A DNA stretch of 64,000 bases from Cryptomeria japonica (GCF_030272615.1 NC_081405.1:154149113-154213112); one strand, 5' to 3'; counted from the stretch's first letter, positions 11,101 to 26,100 are shown. Made by a program: numbers and translations. The notes: generated by a model from the letters alone, not told the origin.

Positions 11101-14100
11101 GGGGCGCTGCCCCTCAACCCCGCCCTGTATCGCGACAGGGAACGCGCAAGGGGCGCTGCCCCCAAACCCCCGTTGAAAAATATAGGGGGAAACCACGCCG
11201 ATAGAATTAGTGAAAATCTAACCTCCGAGTCTAATTAGGCTCCATATAACAACACAACTTAGAAATCTTGGTATTTAGATTTAGTATTCCAAATTTCCTA
11301 TAGTCTCATTTGAAATGTAATTCTTATACTGTAACAGTAATACTGTCGTACATCTTTTCAAAACTAGTTTTTCAAGTACTATATGTATATGTATAACTAT
11401 ATCAGCACCACCACCCCGCCACCCCCCCTGCCGCCGTCCCCAATTTTAGGCCCTTGGTCCCCCCGTCCTGGAAACGCGTCCCCCCATCCCCAACGCCCGT
11501 GGAACACTGTATTTTATTGTTTCTATAGGCAGCTTACATGAAATCTAGTTGTATCATAGTTACCAGATTTGCCATTTACCTGGCAAGCCTTTGTGAATCC
11601 CAGCTTGAACAGGGCTAAATGCAAGCCCACAGACTCATTTCAAGACTTGCCTAGTCTAGGCCAAAATTTTCAAAAATTCATGTTTTTTGTCACTTATTTT
11701 TATATAGTCTTTTTTTGAACTTGTGTAGTTTTTGTGCCATGTCCGAATCTGAGAAACTATGAGTTGTATTCAAGCTTCTTTTTAGATCTGGTTTGGTTTG
11801 ATGCCATTATTTAAGTTTTATGATTGACCTGTAATAGTTGTGGATGTCAGGCCAGTAAATGGACTGTGAATTTGGAAATGGAAAAGTGAAACCTAATTCT
11901 CATTCACCTAAAAATCTAATACAAAGTACATATTTATCAACATGAAATGTCAAGTTGATCTTCAAGATAACTGTTCCAACTTCTCATGTGTCTAGGTAAT
12001 AATAATATAATCTATTATTATATCATATTGTTAACTGCAAATTATAATGAATTTGAGACAAATCTAAAATACCCAATCCGCACATGGGAGCTAACAGATT
12101 TAGTTCTAAGCGAAATTGGTCATGCTTCAAATATGAGACTTGTTTGAATCTATGTTCCACCAAGTTTCTAGGACTGGGGGATGGGTTGGAAGAAAAATTG
12201 CAAAGTATGAGCATCTCTTACAACTTAAGGTTGGTTGAATTACGTAGTGCAATATTTTCTTGAGAAGGGGCTAGAAAACAAACTCTAACATGTAAAAATG
12301 CATTGAGAAATTGTTTTATTGCAATAAATCGTATGCTGAAGCATGGTGGTAACACTTGTTGATACATAATTAGTCAGAGATCCGAAACTGAAGTCCAAAC
12401 TTATTACCTTTAGAAAATTGTTGGTTTATTGACTACAATGTTTGTATTTCTAAGGGATACACTAAAATGCATTTGAGGGCAATGATGAAAAATGAGGCAT
12501 ATTTGTCACAAAGATGGGATTGAGATGTAGGCTTCCAATTAAAAGATGGGCTAAAAAATTGATGCCCCAAAAAGTATTTGTTGATGCAATTGCCATGTGA
12601 TCTTTATAGGATGCTACTTGGAAAGGGTATGCCGAGAGGTATTGTAATTCGTGAAGATGGTTTTACCAATGTTAAGCATGAGTTGGTGAACCTTGCAAAA
12701 GAGAGAAGGGCCATTCAACTGTTGATCAAAAAGCAATATAGTGATAAAATTATGTAATGTCCCCACTCTAGTCAGTATCAGTTGTTGATGGGTTAACCTA
12801 TTATTTGGACTCTTGTAGGCTAACATGTTTGGCTAGAGAGTCTTAGTAGCAGTTCCACATCTTCAGTTTGGTCTTGGGTTCAGTTCTAGGGTCTTTGCAG
12901 TCAGTGTGTGGACTTAGTTGAGGGACTTATTATTTATAGTAAGTCAATCTAGTAGTCGTGCTATCTTTAGTTAGGGCACCTAGATGCATGGGGGTTATTC
13001 AGTGTTGACTCCAGCTTCAGACGACACATCAAAAGATTGAATATTGAGGGAGATATTAATATTTTAGTGGTTAAGTTATTAAATTAATTTATATGGATAT
13101 TATAAAGTCATAAAGTGACTTTATTAAAATTAAAAGCCACTTAAATATGATAAAGTGATAATTTATTAAATCACTTAAGTGAATTTGGACGCCCAAAAAG
13201 CAAATTAAACTATGTAGATTAAATTAAATACATTTAAATGACTTTGGGTGTACTTTCTTGGAAAACGTGCCATTTGGAGTTATTATTAAGTTATATTATT
13301 AACTTTATTAAAAAGTGGGCCACTTAAATAATATTAAGTGAATATCAAAAGGCTACGCCCAAGTGGGGAATTAATTCAAATGTTGCATAAAGTATATTAT
13401 TTAACTCCCTTCAAGAGGAAATCACACTTTTTGGAGAATTATGCCTTTTTGGGTTTATAAAGGCAAAGCAAGCAATTGAACCTCTATTATTGATTATTTG
13501 ACATTGCTTGTTATTTTGCTCTGTGGAATTCTTTGACAAGGGTTTCAGAGGTTTGGCCATTGGAGAACGAAAATTCTTCATGGATCTGTGATTGTGAGGC
13601 TGTGGAAGATCAGCTAAATTATTGCAATTGTGAAGGCTTCATTCAGGAGTCTTATTGTGCTTCAACAAAGATTCTTTTATCCAGATATTGCAGATTAATC
13701 AATAAGGAAAGGGCAAATCAGGTTAGACGCCCCTTTTAGCAGCATACTTCATTTCAATAAGCAGCCGTACAATTTCCAGTTGCTGGCCATACAATTTAGG
13801 CTTGGCACGTGGGGTTCAGGAAAGGGACGTTTTGTCTTGGAGGACTGAAATGCCTGCCTTCTTGCATTTTGGTTGCACAATTTCCAATGCCTAGCACATA
13901 CAGGGTATTCCATCACTTTTCTAGCTTGAAGAAATAATTTCTTGGACTTGTACACCTATTTTGGTCAGTTTCCCAGTTCTGGTTGGCAAACTCCAGAATT
14001 CTTTATTTAAAATAAGTTGAGGACCTACGGGTATGTTTTATTTGTTAGTTTCATTTGCAGCAGTTATCTAATTCATAATATAGATTCAATTGCCCTATAT

Positions 14101-17100
14101 TTGGTATCTATTCAGTTTTATGAGCAATTCTTGCTTGGTGTACTTGTTATTTTTTATTCAAAATTGTTCAAAACCCTTGAAAAATCCAGAAACAAATCAG
14201 CTATAGTATTTCAGGAGAGTTAGAACCATCAGGGTTCTTACAAATTAGGAAGTAATGTCTAACCATCATCAACATGCATATGTTGCTAGAGAGTGGTCAA
14301 GGTCAAAAAAGCTAAGAGTGACCATAAATGGTAAGATATTGGTTAACATTACTCAAAGAGCCCCGTGATGCAGTGGAAACAAGCATAGCTACAACCTTTG
14401 AAAAAGGAAACATCTGAGATCAAAGTTTAGTAGTTAAAAATTCTATTTTAGAGACAACTTGACCCCTTGTTTTGAGATTATTCCATCATGTCCACTTTTA
14501 ATTAATTCAATTTCAAGGATAAATTGCTCAATTCAAAAAAGATGATTTAACTCTTGTAAGGCCTTTAGTTCCGACCTAGTTAATGTTGGCATGCTTGTCA
14601 TTGATGTCACCTTGATGTTACCCTGCAAGCACAGTTTGATATGAATCAGGCCATTACATTCAGAAATTTATACACCGGCATAGAAATTTGTTCAAATTTA
14701 CATTTGTGAGTTGGTATCAGTACTAAACCATTCTTTCATTCTCTGTATGCTGTGCTCAACTTCGTTGTGTTTTCTTCATATTGTGATGGAGAAACTTAAT
14801 GAATTCATGGTGACCATCTTTTATTGATAATGCTATTCGAAAAAGTTCAGTTGATCTCCGTCTGGTGTTTATCCTTATTGAGTCAATTTTGGTATTCTTA
14901 GTTACAACTGACTGTGGCAGTTATCACTTAGTTGCAACTGACTTCTTGTTTTACCAACCGTCTCATACATGTTTTTTTAACACACAACTTCATAAAACAC
15001 GATATATGCTTCTTAGGTGGAAAAGTTAATAAGAAAGTTTTGTCCAAAATGAGTTGTAACGGCTATAGTTAGTTTTCAGTTTCCTCAAACTGTTTAAAAC
15101 CAAATCATAACTACTGCCTTATCTGGATGTGTTATAAGATAGTTCGAACAGACTTGTTTGTGATGTGATGTGAACTATGTAAAAAAAAGAAGTATACATA
15201 ATTCTTGGTTCTGAGAAATTTTCTGTATACAAAGAAGACTGATGTGAAGAGGCTACAGCAAGTCTGAAGATGGTATAACACTAAGTCACAGGATACGGTG
15301 ATTTTCATGGATGAGGTTCGAATTTAATCGAATTTCAAACTTCTATAAAAAAAATCGAATTTAATCGAATTTCCTCTATAAAGCACTGCTATCCGTCTCT
15401 AAACACAACTCAGCTGGTCATGGGTATTCTTTGTATATGCTTTGTATCTATTGGGTCATGGGTGTCTGCAACTGCTGGGTCGCCCTCGGATTTTCTCCAA
15501 CAAGTGTAGCTATTCTGATAATTTATTAGAAGTATGCATATATTTAAAAATAAACAAAATTATAGAAGGCGAATTTTATCCGAATTTTTTTTTGAATTTT
15601 TCCCTTGTCGAATTTCATCCGAATTTTTTTTTGAATTTTTCCCTTGTCGAATTTCATCCGATTTTCATGGCTGTCAAATTCGAATTCGAATTCGAACCTT
15701 GTGACTTAGGTATAACATGTCAATGTCTAGATGATACATATTCTGCAGAATATTGGTGAGATTGAATCATGTTACTGTTTTTGAATTAATTCTTTTGGTT
15801 CAGAATTATTACAAATTCCTACTCATGACAGTGACAGTATTATATAGTTCAGATTGACATCTTTCTGTATGCATTAAGACAGGAGTTACTGGAAGTTGTT
15901 TTGAAACAGGGTTTCTATAGTTTGTGTGAAGACAGGGTTATTCATATTTGCTTTGAGAACAGTGGCACAGGAGCTTGGCAATCAATCATAGATTTTAATT
16001 CTTTTTCCTGAGTTTGACTTGCAGAAACTCAGGGGTTTTGATTGTTATTTTCAGAACATCATCTTGCATGTATTCAGAGAGATTCAACATTCAGTATGCA
16101 CAGAATAAATACTTGATATACAAATCAGTTTCTTCTGTGTGTTTATTACTTCAGATTGTTCAGGTCATATAAAGATCAGATTGATATATCTGAATATAAA
16201 AGTGAATTTGTATATTTTCTGAAAAGCAAAAGTTTGTTAAAAAATACTTGAGTTGGTGCTCATTGGTCTTGGGTTGATAGTGTTGGTGCACTTATAGGCA
16301 GGGGTTTGGTGACTCCTTAGGGTTGGTGCCCTTAAACATTGTAATTGAAGTATTGAATATGAGGTTGGATTAGGACAGTAGATCCTAGCAGTGTTCTCAC
16401 CGTGGTTTTCCCACATAGGGTTTCCACGTAAAATCTTGTGTCTGTGTTCTTAGTGTTGCATCTTTCTCAGATTCAGTTGTTGCATCTTTTATGTCTTTCA
16501 AGTTTTCAGATTTAAGCTTGGTAAAAGTTCAGAGTAGCCGGAAACTCCTTTGTCCCTCCCTGGGCACGTGTATCCCCATATCCGTTACCATTTCCGAGAC
16601 GGATACATATCCTATACAGCCCAGATACACGTCAAATATTGTACCCACGCATGCCCAAAAATCCTTGATTTTCAACCATGCTAGATACTATTTGATTTGA
16701 TTTTTTTTTCAAATTTGACGTAAATCTTCCAAAATTTAATTTTAAAAAACTTCATTCATGCATTTTTTTTTTTAAAGTTGGTATTAACAAAACCTACACC
16801 AAATGAGAAAGACAAATGAAATGTTTTTCTATTTCATTGACCCATTTTTTGGGTTATCTTCCACAATGCAACTCTACTATTTTTGCATATTGTAAAATGT
16901 TAAATCAACTTATCATTATTTATGTAGCAATTATGTGTCTATACTCTATATTGCTTTTGAAGTAATAAAAATCTCCTCAAGTAACTTAGAAAATTGTGTT
17001 AAATATATGTGTATTTGTTTTTTATGAATGACGTATCCAGCCGTATCCATATTTGGGGTCTTAAAAAATGGCCGTATCCGTATCCGTTTCCAATACCGTA

Positions 17101-20100
17101 TCCGTGTCCTAAGTCACAGGATATGGCGATTTTCATGGATGAGGTTCGAATTTAATCGAATTTCAAACTTCTATAAAAAAAATTGAATTTAATCGAATTT
17201 CCTCTATAAAGCACTGCTATCCGCCTCTAAACACAACTCAGCTGGTCGTGGGTATTCTTTGTATTTGCTTTGTATCTATTGGGTCATGGGTGTTTGCAAC
17301 TGTTGGGTCGCCCTCAGATTTTCTCCAACAAGGGTCGCTATTCTGATAATTTATTAGACGTATACATATATTTAAAAATAAACAAAATTATAGAAAGCAC
17401 AAATTTTATCCGATTTTTTTTTCGAATTTTTCCCTTGTCGAATTTCATGGCTGTCGAATTCGAATTCGAATTTGAACCTTGTGACTTAGTCCGTGTCCAT
17501 GCAACTTTGTAAAAGTTTAAAGTTATGAAGAAAGACTGCAGTTTTGTGTACTACTGATTCACCCCCACCCCCCCTCTCAGTAGTACTTCGGTGTTCTACA
17601 GTTATGTAACTTGTAATTTTTAAATTTTGGGCCTGAGTGCCCATTTAGGATCAGGCCAATGGTTTTGAAGAGTTATTTTAATTTGTTTTCCCTCCAAAAT
17701 GAGGTATGGGATTTTGGGCACCCATGTTTGGGATGCAGGCATGCAGCATATAAAACTTGTAACATTTCTGTTTGGGAAATCATCTTATGTCAATTTATTT
17801 GCTTGAGCAATTGTGTTCAAGTTACTTCTGCAAATAAATCCCCATAGGAGATTGCAGTTGCTGGACGAAAACCCATTGGTTACAGGTATCAAAGGATGAA
17901 ACCCCTTTGGTACATGAGGGTGATTGCATTGAGAGGTTACATTAGAGCTTCAAGGAGTAATGCAACTCGTCTAGTTTGGTTTTATGTGCGTTTTTAGGTT
18001 CAGAATGCTACTTGTGTTGGTGTTCCATGATATTGTAATGACTGTCATAACAATCCTATTTGATACGAAAATCAGTTTCATATCATTATATTAAGTTGCA
18101 AGCATTTCAGGATCATTAGGTGCAGTTTTAGTGCTGGCTAGTTGCTAGTTTGTGTTGCAATTTTGTTAAGTTGTATGTAGTTTGTGAAGTTTGATTCATG
18201 CAAGTTTTATTTCTAACCAGTTCTCCGAACATTTGGTGAAATTGATGTATTTTGTGGACGTTTTAGTTTATGTTGTAAGCAGTTGCATGTATGTTGAATA
18301 TCATAATTTGCATTAGATCTTTCTAATTTTATAAATTGGTAAGATATTTCATTGGGGACATTATAGTGGCATCAGAGCAAAGATCTTGCCAGCCTGTAGG
18401 GTAGATTTGTTTGTTGATGGTTTCAAGGGGCAGAGAAATTTAGCACCTGAAAAGAGAGCAGAAGTTGTTAGAACAAAGTCTCAGTGACAGAAAATGTCAG
18501 AAGAAGAAGGAAGGCTCAATACTGAAGATAGAGATATCCTCCAAGAAAATGTAATCAGAATGAAAGAGAAGCAAGATGCATTGACTGCTCTAATGGTGAA
18601 AATGTTAGAAACTCTAAATGAATTGAATAATGCTTAGTTAAATAGAGCAACTCAAGGTGAATAAAGCACATTAGGAAATGATATATCTAAGGGGCATTCC
18701 ATTCCAAACAAATAACTTTAAAAGTCAATGTCTCTAAGAAAGGAAAGAGTTGAAGAAGAAGCTCATGAAGATCCTTATGGTGATGATCTTGAAAAAATCT
18801 TTGAAGAATTTAACCTTAAACTTGAGGCTTTTTAGAAATGTAACATTTATCACTTATTTGGAAATCCAGGACAAGAAAGCTTCAAGAAGAAGATACTATA
18901 ATCTAAGTCAGGATACGACGATTTTCATGGATGAGGTTCGAATTTAATCGAATTTCAAACTTCTATAAAAAAAATCGAATTTAATTGAATTTCAAACTTC
19001 TATAAAAAAAACCGAATTTAATCGAATTTCCTCTATAAAGCATTGCTATCCGCCTCTAAACACAACTCAGCTGGTCATTGGTATTCTTTGTATATGCTTT
19101 GTATCTATTGGGTCATGGGTGCCTGCAACTGCTGGGTCGCCCTCAAATTTTCTCCAACAAGGGTCACTATTCTGATAATTTATTAGAAGTATACATATAT
19201 TTAAAAATAAACAAAATTATAGAAGGCGAATTTTATCCAAATTTTTTTTCGAATTTTTCCCTTGTCAAATTTCATCCGAATTTCATGGCTGTCGAATTCA
19301 AATTCGAATTCGAACCTTGTGACTTAGACTATAATGATCACCAAAATGATGTGAAGAGAGCTTTACAACACAGAATTGCAAAACTGAGTGCACCCATGAT
19401 TGATGGAAGCAATAAAATTTCAGCGAGGACTTGGCTATAAAATTTTAGGCATTCTTTACGATCAATGTCATGGCAGAAGAAGATGCTATTCAGTTGCTAC
19501 TTTACATTTGGAGGGAATTGCTTATGATTGGTGACATCATGGATTAATTACACAGGGTCATGAATGTACAAATATTTAATGAAGATGAGTACTTTAGATA
19601 GCTTGTAATGATTAAACAACATGATATAGTGGAAGCATATGTGGTTGAATTTTAGTGTGTCGTGGTTATGGTATACGATGCTTCAGAAAAAGAATCTTTT
19701 CCTTTTTGTTGAGGGTTTGGTTGAACCTCTCAAAGGACTTGTGAAGGCCTTTGCACCTATAGCATTGCAAGAAGCCATTGGGAGGGCTTTAACCTCAGTC
19801 ATTTGTATAGAAGAATACCTTTTCTCCTCATTCCAAGGCATCCGCCTCATGCAACAGAAGAGAGGATTTGAAAGGAAAGATTTTCAAGCCCCAACTCAGA
19901 AGAAGTTCATACCATTAGTTGCAACAAAGAAGATCGCTGAAGAGACAAATAATGTTCTCAAGAGAGAAATGTTTCTCTTGTGGAGAGCCATGGACTCTTG
20001 GACATAAATGCTTGGGTAAAGGACAAGTAGATTATATTGAAGTTGTGTCAGATAAACATTTAGATTTAGAGGATGAACTTGAGGTATTTAAGGATTCAGT

Positions 20101-23100
20101 TGAGAGTACACTTGATGCTCTTTTAGGAGATCCAAAGTATCTTCCATTTAGAGTTCGTGGAGTGTTAGCAAGACATAGGATGGCCGTCCTTATTGATGGT
20201 GAGGCTACCTACAACTTCAGTGATGAAGGTTTGGTGATGTAGAGAGGATTGAAGACAAAAGAATTTGAATATTTCAATGTCACTGTAGCTGATAGATTCA
20301 CGTACCAAAGTAATCAAGCAGCTCAATATAACTTTGGAAGACCATAAGGCATGTGATAAATTTTATGTGGTTGGTTTAGGAGATACTGATATGATTTTGG
20401 TTGTACATTGGTTGCATTCTCTAGGGGAATATACACAAAATTACCAGACAATGGAGCTTAAATTAACAACAAATGGGAAGAATATTGTACTTAGAGGAAT
20501 CTCAAATGTAGATCTATGGATGGTGACAACAAAAAAGATGGAGAGAATTTTCCATCAAGGCAAAGTAGCATGGGCAACAAGTTGCTTGATTCTTCCCACA
20601 AAACATCTCCATCAAATAATAAAGGTACTAGTCACTCTGTCATTCAAAATTTCTGAGATAACCACTGTGTGGTTTTCAATGATATGCCTCTAGGACTTCC
20701 ATTGGATAGAGTATTTCAGCATGCTATAGAGTTAGAGCAAAGGGCCCAATCTATTATAATTACACCATAGCGTCATCCAAGAGGATATAATAAAGAAATT
20801 GAGAAGGGTATCGAAGAACCTCTTGAGATGGGCTTCACAAGACGTAGATAGTACATTTGCATGTTCAGTAGTTCTTGTTAATGGCACTATGCCGATGTGC
20901 ATTGATTACAGGGCCTTAAATAAGAAGACCATCAAGATTACATATCCTGTTCCAAGGATAGGTGAGCTCATAGATTAATTGCATAGAGCTGTGTATTTTT
21001 CCAAAGCTGACTTGAGACTTGGATATCATCAAATCTGTATGAGAGATAAAGATGTTGAGAAGATAGCTTTTAGGTGTCATTATGGTCACTTTGAATTTCT
21101 GGTTATGCCTTTTTGACTCTCTAATGCTACAAGCACTTTCCAATCATGCATTAACCAAGTATTTAGTAAGCAACTCAGAAAATTTTGCTAGTGTTCTTTG
21201 ATGATATCTTAATATATAGTAAAACTTGGGGGGGAGCATTCGAGACATCTAGATACAGTTTTGGATAGTTTGGAGCAACAATTTTTCTTTGCAAAGTTGT
21301 CCAATTTGAGTTTGGTTTTCAGGGATTTTGTATTTGGGTCATGTTGTGAGTGCCAGAGGTGCTGAGGTGGATCAACAAAAAATCCAAGCAATTTTAGATT
21401 GGCCAGCTCCCATCAATTTGACATAGTTGAAAGGGTTCTTGGGATTATGTTGTTATTGCAGATCAGTTGGCTGTTCCTTTAACTGGTTTGACAAAGAAAA
21501 CAGCTTTTCTATGGTCTAAAGATGCTCAAAAAACTTTTTCATTGCCATTTGTTGAGTGTGATACATTTGGAGAAGGGATTAGGGCTTTCCTAACTCATAA
21601 GGAACACTCAATTGCATTTGAGAATAGAAAATTAAATAAACTGGAAAGAGGTTACTCCATTTATGATAAAGAAATGTTGACAATTATGCATGCTACGGGA
21701 AAGTTTAGGCAATACTTGGTTTGTGGAAGATTTGTTCTGAAGATAGATCATAATAGTCTCAACTTCTTTTTGAACCAAAAAGAATTGAATGATTGCCAAC
21801 CCAAGTGGGTGAGCAAGTTGCAAGCTTATGAATTTGACATAGAATACATGAAAGATAGGAAAAATGTGGTGGCTAATGCACTTTCTAGAAGTCCTACTCT
21901 ATGCTCACTTTCCACTATTTCTGCTAATTGGAAAGTTTTCATTATTGCCAAGTTTGTTACAAACAAATTTGCTGCTGATATACTTGGCAAGTTTGTGAAA
22001 GATGACAGGGATATTGTGAGGGAAGGGCTGACCCTTTATAAAAATATATATTTTTTGGTGCTTGAATCTAAAATCAAGAAAAATATTTCTAAAGCCTTTC
22101 ATGATACTCTACTTGCAAGGCATCAAGGGTATTACAATTCATGCAGGTAGATCCGATAGAGGTTTGCATGGAAGGGGTTGAAAGAGGATGTCCATAAACA
22201 TGCTAGGGAGTGCAAGACTTATCAACCAAACAAAGGAGAACAAACTTTTTGAGCAAGCCCACTTTAAACTCTAATAATTCCTGAGCAAAAATGGGAGAAC
22301 TTATCCATGGACTTCATCCCAGGACTTCGCAAGGTACAAGGTAGAGACTGTATATATGTTGTGGTTGATAGATTGACAAAGTATGCACATTTCATTGTTA
22401 TTGCTTCAAATTTCAAAGCACCTCAAGTAGCAAATATATTCTTCAAGGAAATATTTATATTACATGGCTTGTTCAAGAACATCGTTAGTGACATGGATAG
22501 TAGATTTTTCAGTTCTTTCTGGTAAGAATTATTACAGTTGACAGGTACAAAAGTCACACCAAGTACTAGTTATCATCCACAAATTGATGGTCAAGCAAAG
22601 ATAGTGGATAAGTGGATTGAGTGGTACTTGAAGAATTATGTTTCAAATAAGAAAACTCCATGGATCAAGTGGTTGCCCTTGGGTGAATATTGCAACAATA
22701 CTTCACTTAACATGTCCATTGGTATGTCACCTTTTAGAGCTTTTTATGGTCATGATGCACTTTCTTTTGCTAATTTGTTCCTTTTGGAAAGTAGAGCACC
22801 TAAAGTAGGTGATTTGATTAATCAAAACCAAGAAATATTGAGGGCACTGAAAGATAATTTTCAGGAAGCATAAAATCAACATAAGACTTTCGTATGGTAT
22901 GACTATTAACTTGTGGGAGATCTAGATCCATCAATAATTGCTGATTACATGTTATTGCTTGTGCTACATTTATTGGTCCACAGAACTCAACCTAAGTAGC
23001 AGATGGTGCAATCACCTTCTGTTTATTGCAAGACTTAAGCAATCGAACTTGATCCCAAACAACATAGTATGGCAAAATAAGACTATTGAATGTCCACATC

Positions 23101-26100
23101 ATATATGCCATTAAAGATTGTATAACTCACCCAACATCCGTTGCCACACCGAGACAACATGATTCTCAAACTAGCTTGAACATATCTTAGTATTGGCTTA
23201 GCCACTATTTTTTGCCTTTCCTTTGGCTCTTGCATGTATGTACACAACATGCCAACTAGAAAGGAAAGGTTCAGCCTAGTACGAGTCAAGTAGAAGAAGC
23301 TCCCAACAAGTTGTCCATTCAAAGTAGCATTAATCCAGTATAGTACACATAACTGCCAACTTTAAGCTGTAATTGATATGGGGAAGATAACAGCTTGCAC
23401 TTAACTATGGTATTATTAAAAATAAAGTTGTGCATACTTTAATTGAGAGATTAAAAGATTTCTCCTTCAACTGCAATACTTTCATGGCAAGAAAGTAATG
23501 CAACAGGCTTTTGTGTCTTCTCAAATCTCTTCTTCAACTCATCCTTAAGTTTGCGCATCAAAGAAGCCCCAAAACTGGTAATAATCAAATTATCAACATT
23601 AAGTGCCACAATCAACATAGGGATCATCAACATGTTTCACATTCATGTCATGGTCAAATTGCATCGGGAAGCCGCAATACAAAATATTTATTTATCTTCT
23701 TAGACCATGATCCCATCTACTTCAACCCATAAAGTGACCCCATTGGCCTACACATGGCTAATATGTCTATGCTCCTCAAAATTTTGTGGCTTAGCCATGT
23801 AAATCTCCTCTTGAAGATACCCTTAAGAAATGCACACTTCCCATCCAAATATAACTGCTAGAGAGAGAACAATAAGGACATATTTTGTCTTTTTGCACTA
23901 GGGCATATGTTCTCCCCTAAGGAAAATATCCCATAGATCAATCTTGCTTTCTCGTTCTCAATGGAACCATCTATAAGAAACTTTGTCCAATAAATCCACA
24001 TGCATTTCATGATATTTTTTTGGATAGGATGGAAGCTTGTGAGTCTTATTCTTCATCAAGGAGTTGTACTCTTCTGCCACTGCCTTTTCCTACTTATTTT
24101 TGGCATCGGCTTCCTTATAGGATTGTGGATCTTAAAGAGTCCATGACCCTATTCACAAGTGGAAAATTTGTCTCATCCCCCTATTATGTAATGTCCCCTT
24201 TTGAAATGGAGCCGTGTTGAAACCCAAACACCCATCATTCATTTCCTATGGGCCTTTGGGATTTTGCACTAAGGAAATGGGATCAAAGCTATAACAAAGA
24301 GGGCCTCAGGTAAAGTTAAAATATAAGATAAGGTCACTTATAATTAAAGTTTATTTTAAATAATTCCTCTCAAATGCCAATCAAAAGTCTTGATTTTTTT
24401 TGAAGAGTTTTGGAGGAAAGCTCTATTTAAGAAGGCCAAGCAGGGAGGAGGAGGTATATAGGAAAATCATTCTGTTTCTGACTTGTAGTCCTTGTTGGAG
24501 AATTGGACTTTGGTTCGATTAACTTGAGGATGAAAACCTTCTAGGTCTGGAATTGGAGTATGAAAGCCCACAATTCCTTGGAGTTATTTTACACAGAAAT
24601 TGCTGTTGTGCAAATTTGATTAATTTTCAGGGTGTAATTAAAGAAATCCATTGGATGCTGCCAATGATATTTTATTTGTGCTGAGACATCATTATCAACT
24701 GCCATAGCACTTTAAAAGGGGTTCTCTGATATTTCTCTTGATATTTCTTCTGTATCGAGGTACTGTATCTTTTCCTATAGTTGCTGAATATTTCTGGGGG
24801 GATATCTTTACTATTTCATTGGCGATGTGCAATATTCAAAGTCAAATCTGATTTGGTTCCAGCATATCAATGAATTAACACTTAAGTTGGATTGCAGCAT
24901 ATTACTGCTGTCCCACAAGCCTTCATACCATCAAAGCCTGATATAAGTCTTTCGTACAGAATCAGGGAGGGATCTGATTGGTGTTGACTGCTGCCCATAC
25001 CAAAATAATATTAGTCACACTATTGTTTGACAGTTGACTCTATGGGGACTGCCAATCTATACTTACGGAAACATCACTGCATTTTGGAGATATTTCTGTA
25101 GCACCATGCATATCTGAAGTTGATCAGGTTGTGTGAAGTCAGCCATACATCAAGTTTTGATTTCAAGAATATTTGGTCAGTTTATTATATATATACCAGG
25201 ATTGCTGTAAGTGAAGACATTGGTTATTCAATTTAGTAAAGCTTAAGAAGCGCAAGGAGTTTGAAACTCTGTATTTACTACTTGCATTATTGTGCAGTCT
25301 CAATCATATAGGTGTTGGAGTATATTCAGTATCTTTTGACAGCAGATGATATGTTTGTATTTGACATTGGCTGTGAAATTTCTATGTACATTTAGTAGAG
25401 ATATTATATATTGTCCTTAATGTCATCAAGGGTTGTATTTGTGGCCCACTTGGGACTAGTATCCCCCCCTAGAACTGGGATTCTCATATGCATGGCCTTC
25501 CTCAACTGAAGTGCAACTCCTCAACCTGCTTTACCATTAAGAGCTGCCATGTCCTCTGATGCACTGTGTAAAATCTTTTTTGCCATTGAATTTATGAGCA
25601 TTGTCATTATTAAAAACAAAATATTTGCGAAGTGCCCAGGGAGTGCGCACAACACATATGTGCCTTCTCAAATGGTATAGTCATATCAAAGAAAACAACC
25701 TGCCAAGTGATCACTTCATGGTTTACCAGATTCTATAAATTTTTAGGCCTTAGTCACCACGGTATCCTGTCAGCATGACACACATGACCAGTAAGGTCTC
25801 CACTTTCTATTTTCCACCTTACCTGGAAGAGGAGTTCATGCGCTTGTATTCTTCCCTCCCACACAGTTGGATATGCCAGACTCTTGTTGATTATTGATTT
25901 GATCCCCAAACATGGGCAAAGCATTGCCCACCTCAAACCTGTGTTGGAAAGGTCTTTTTGGAATTTCCCAAAGAGTGAAATTTATTGAGACATTATAGGA
26001 TTTCCTTGTGCATCTACCTGTGCATTCGGGCTCTCATATACAAAGTAAAGGATGCATATTTCGTATTTTACTATTTACAATAACATTAGCAGGGACAAAC

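Larger units (their letters stand above)
15720..17604 (+). mobile_element. Probable Ty1/copia-type LTR remnant carrying hAT insertions
   Basis: Text near 16,270-16,470 (repeated 'ttggtgc', then 'caccgtggttttcccac' and 'gggtttccacgtaaa') and near 17,555-17,600 ('ctgattcaccccc...ctctcagtagtac') is typical of plant copia LTR transcript and 3' regions. The two parts are split by the hAT-like element at 16,530-17,509. I could not fix the left LTR end or a target duplication; 15,100-15,272 may also belong to it. Confidence 0.4.

Noticed and set aside
15442-19440. Repeated similar open frames ([14 protein letters not shown]...) at 15,442, 17,270 and 19,078
   Set aside because: They are the same region of three MITE copies and run out of the element into unrelated flank; a conserved gene is not needed to explain them.
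21467-22150. 227-codon open frame as a host gene
   Set aside because: It reads as the RNase H part of the gypsy pol with broken neighbours.
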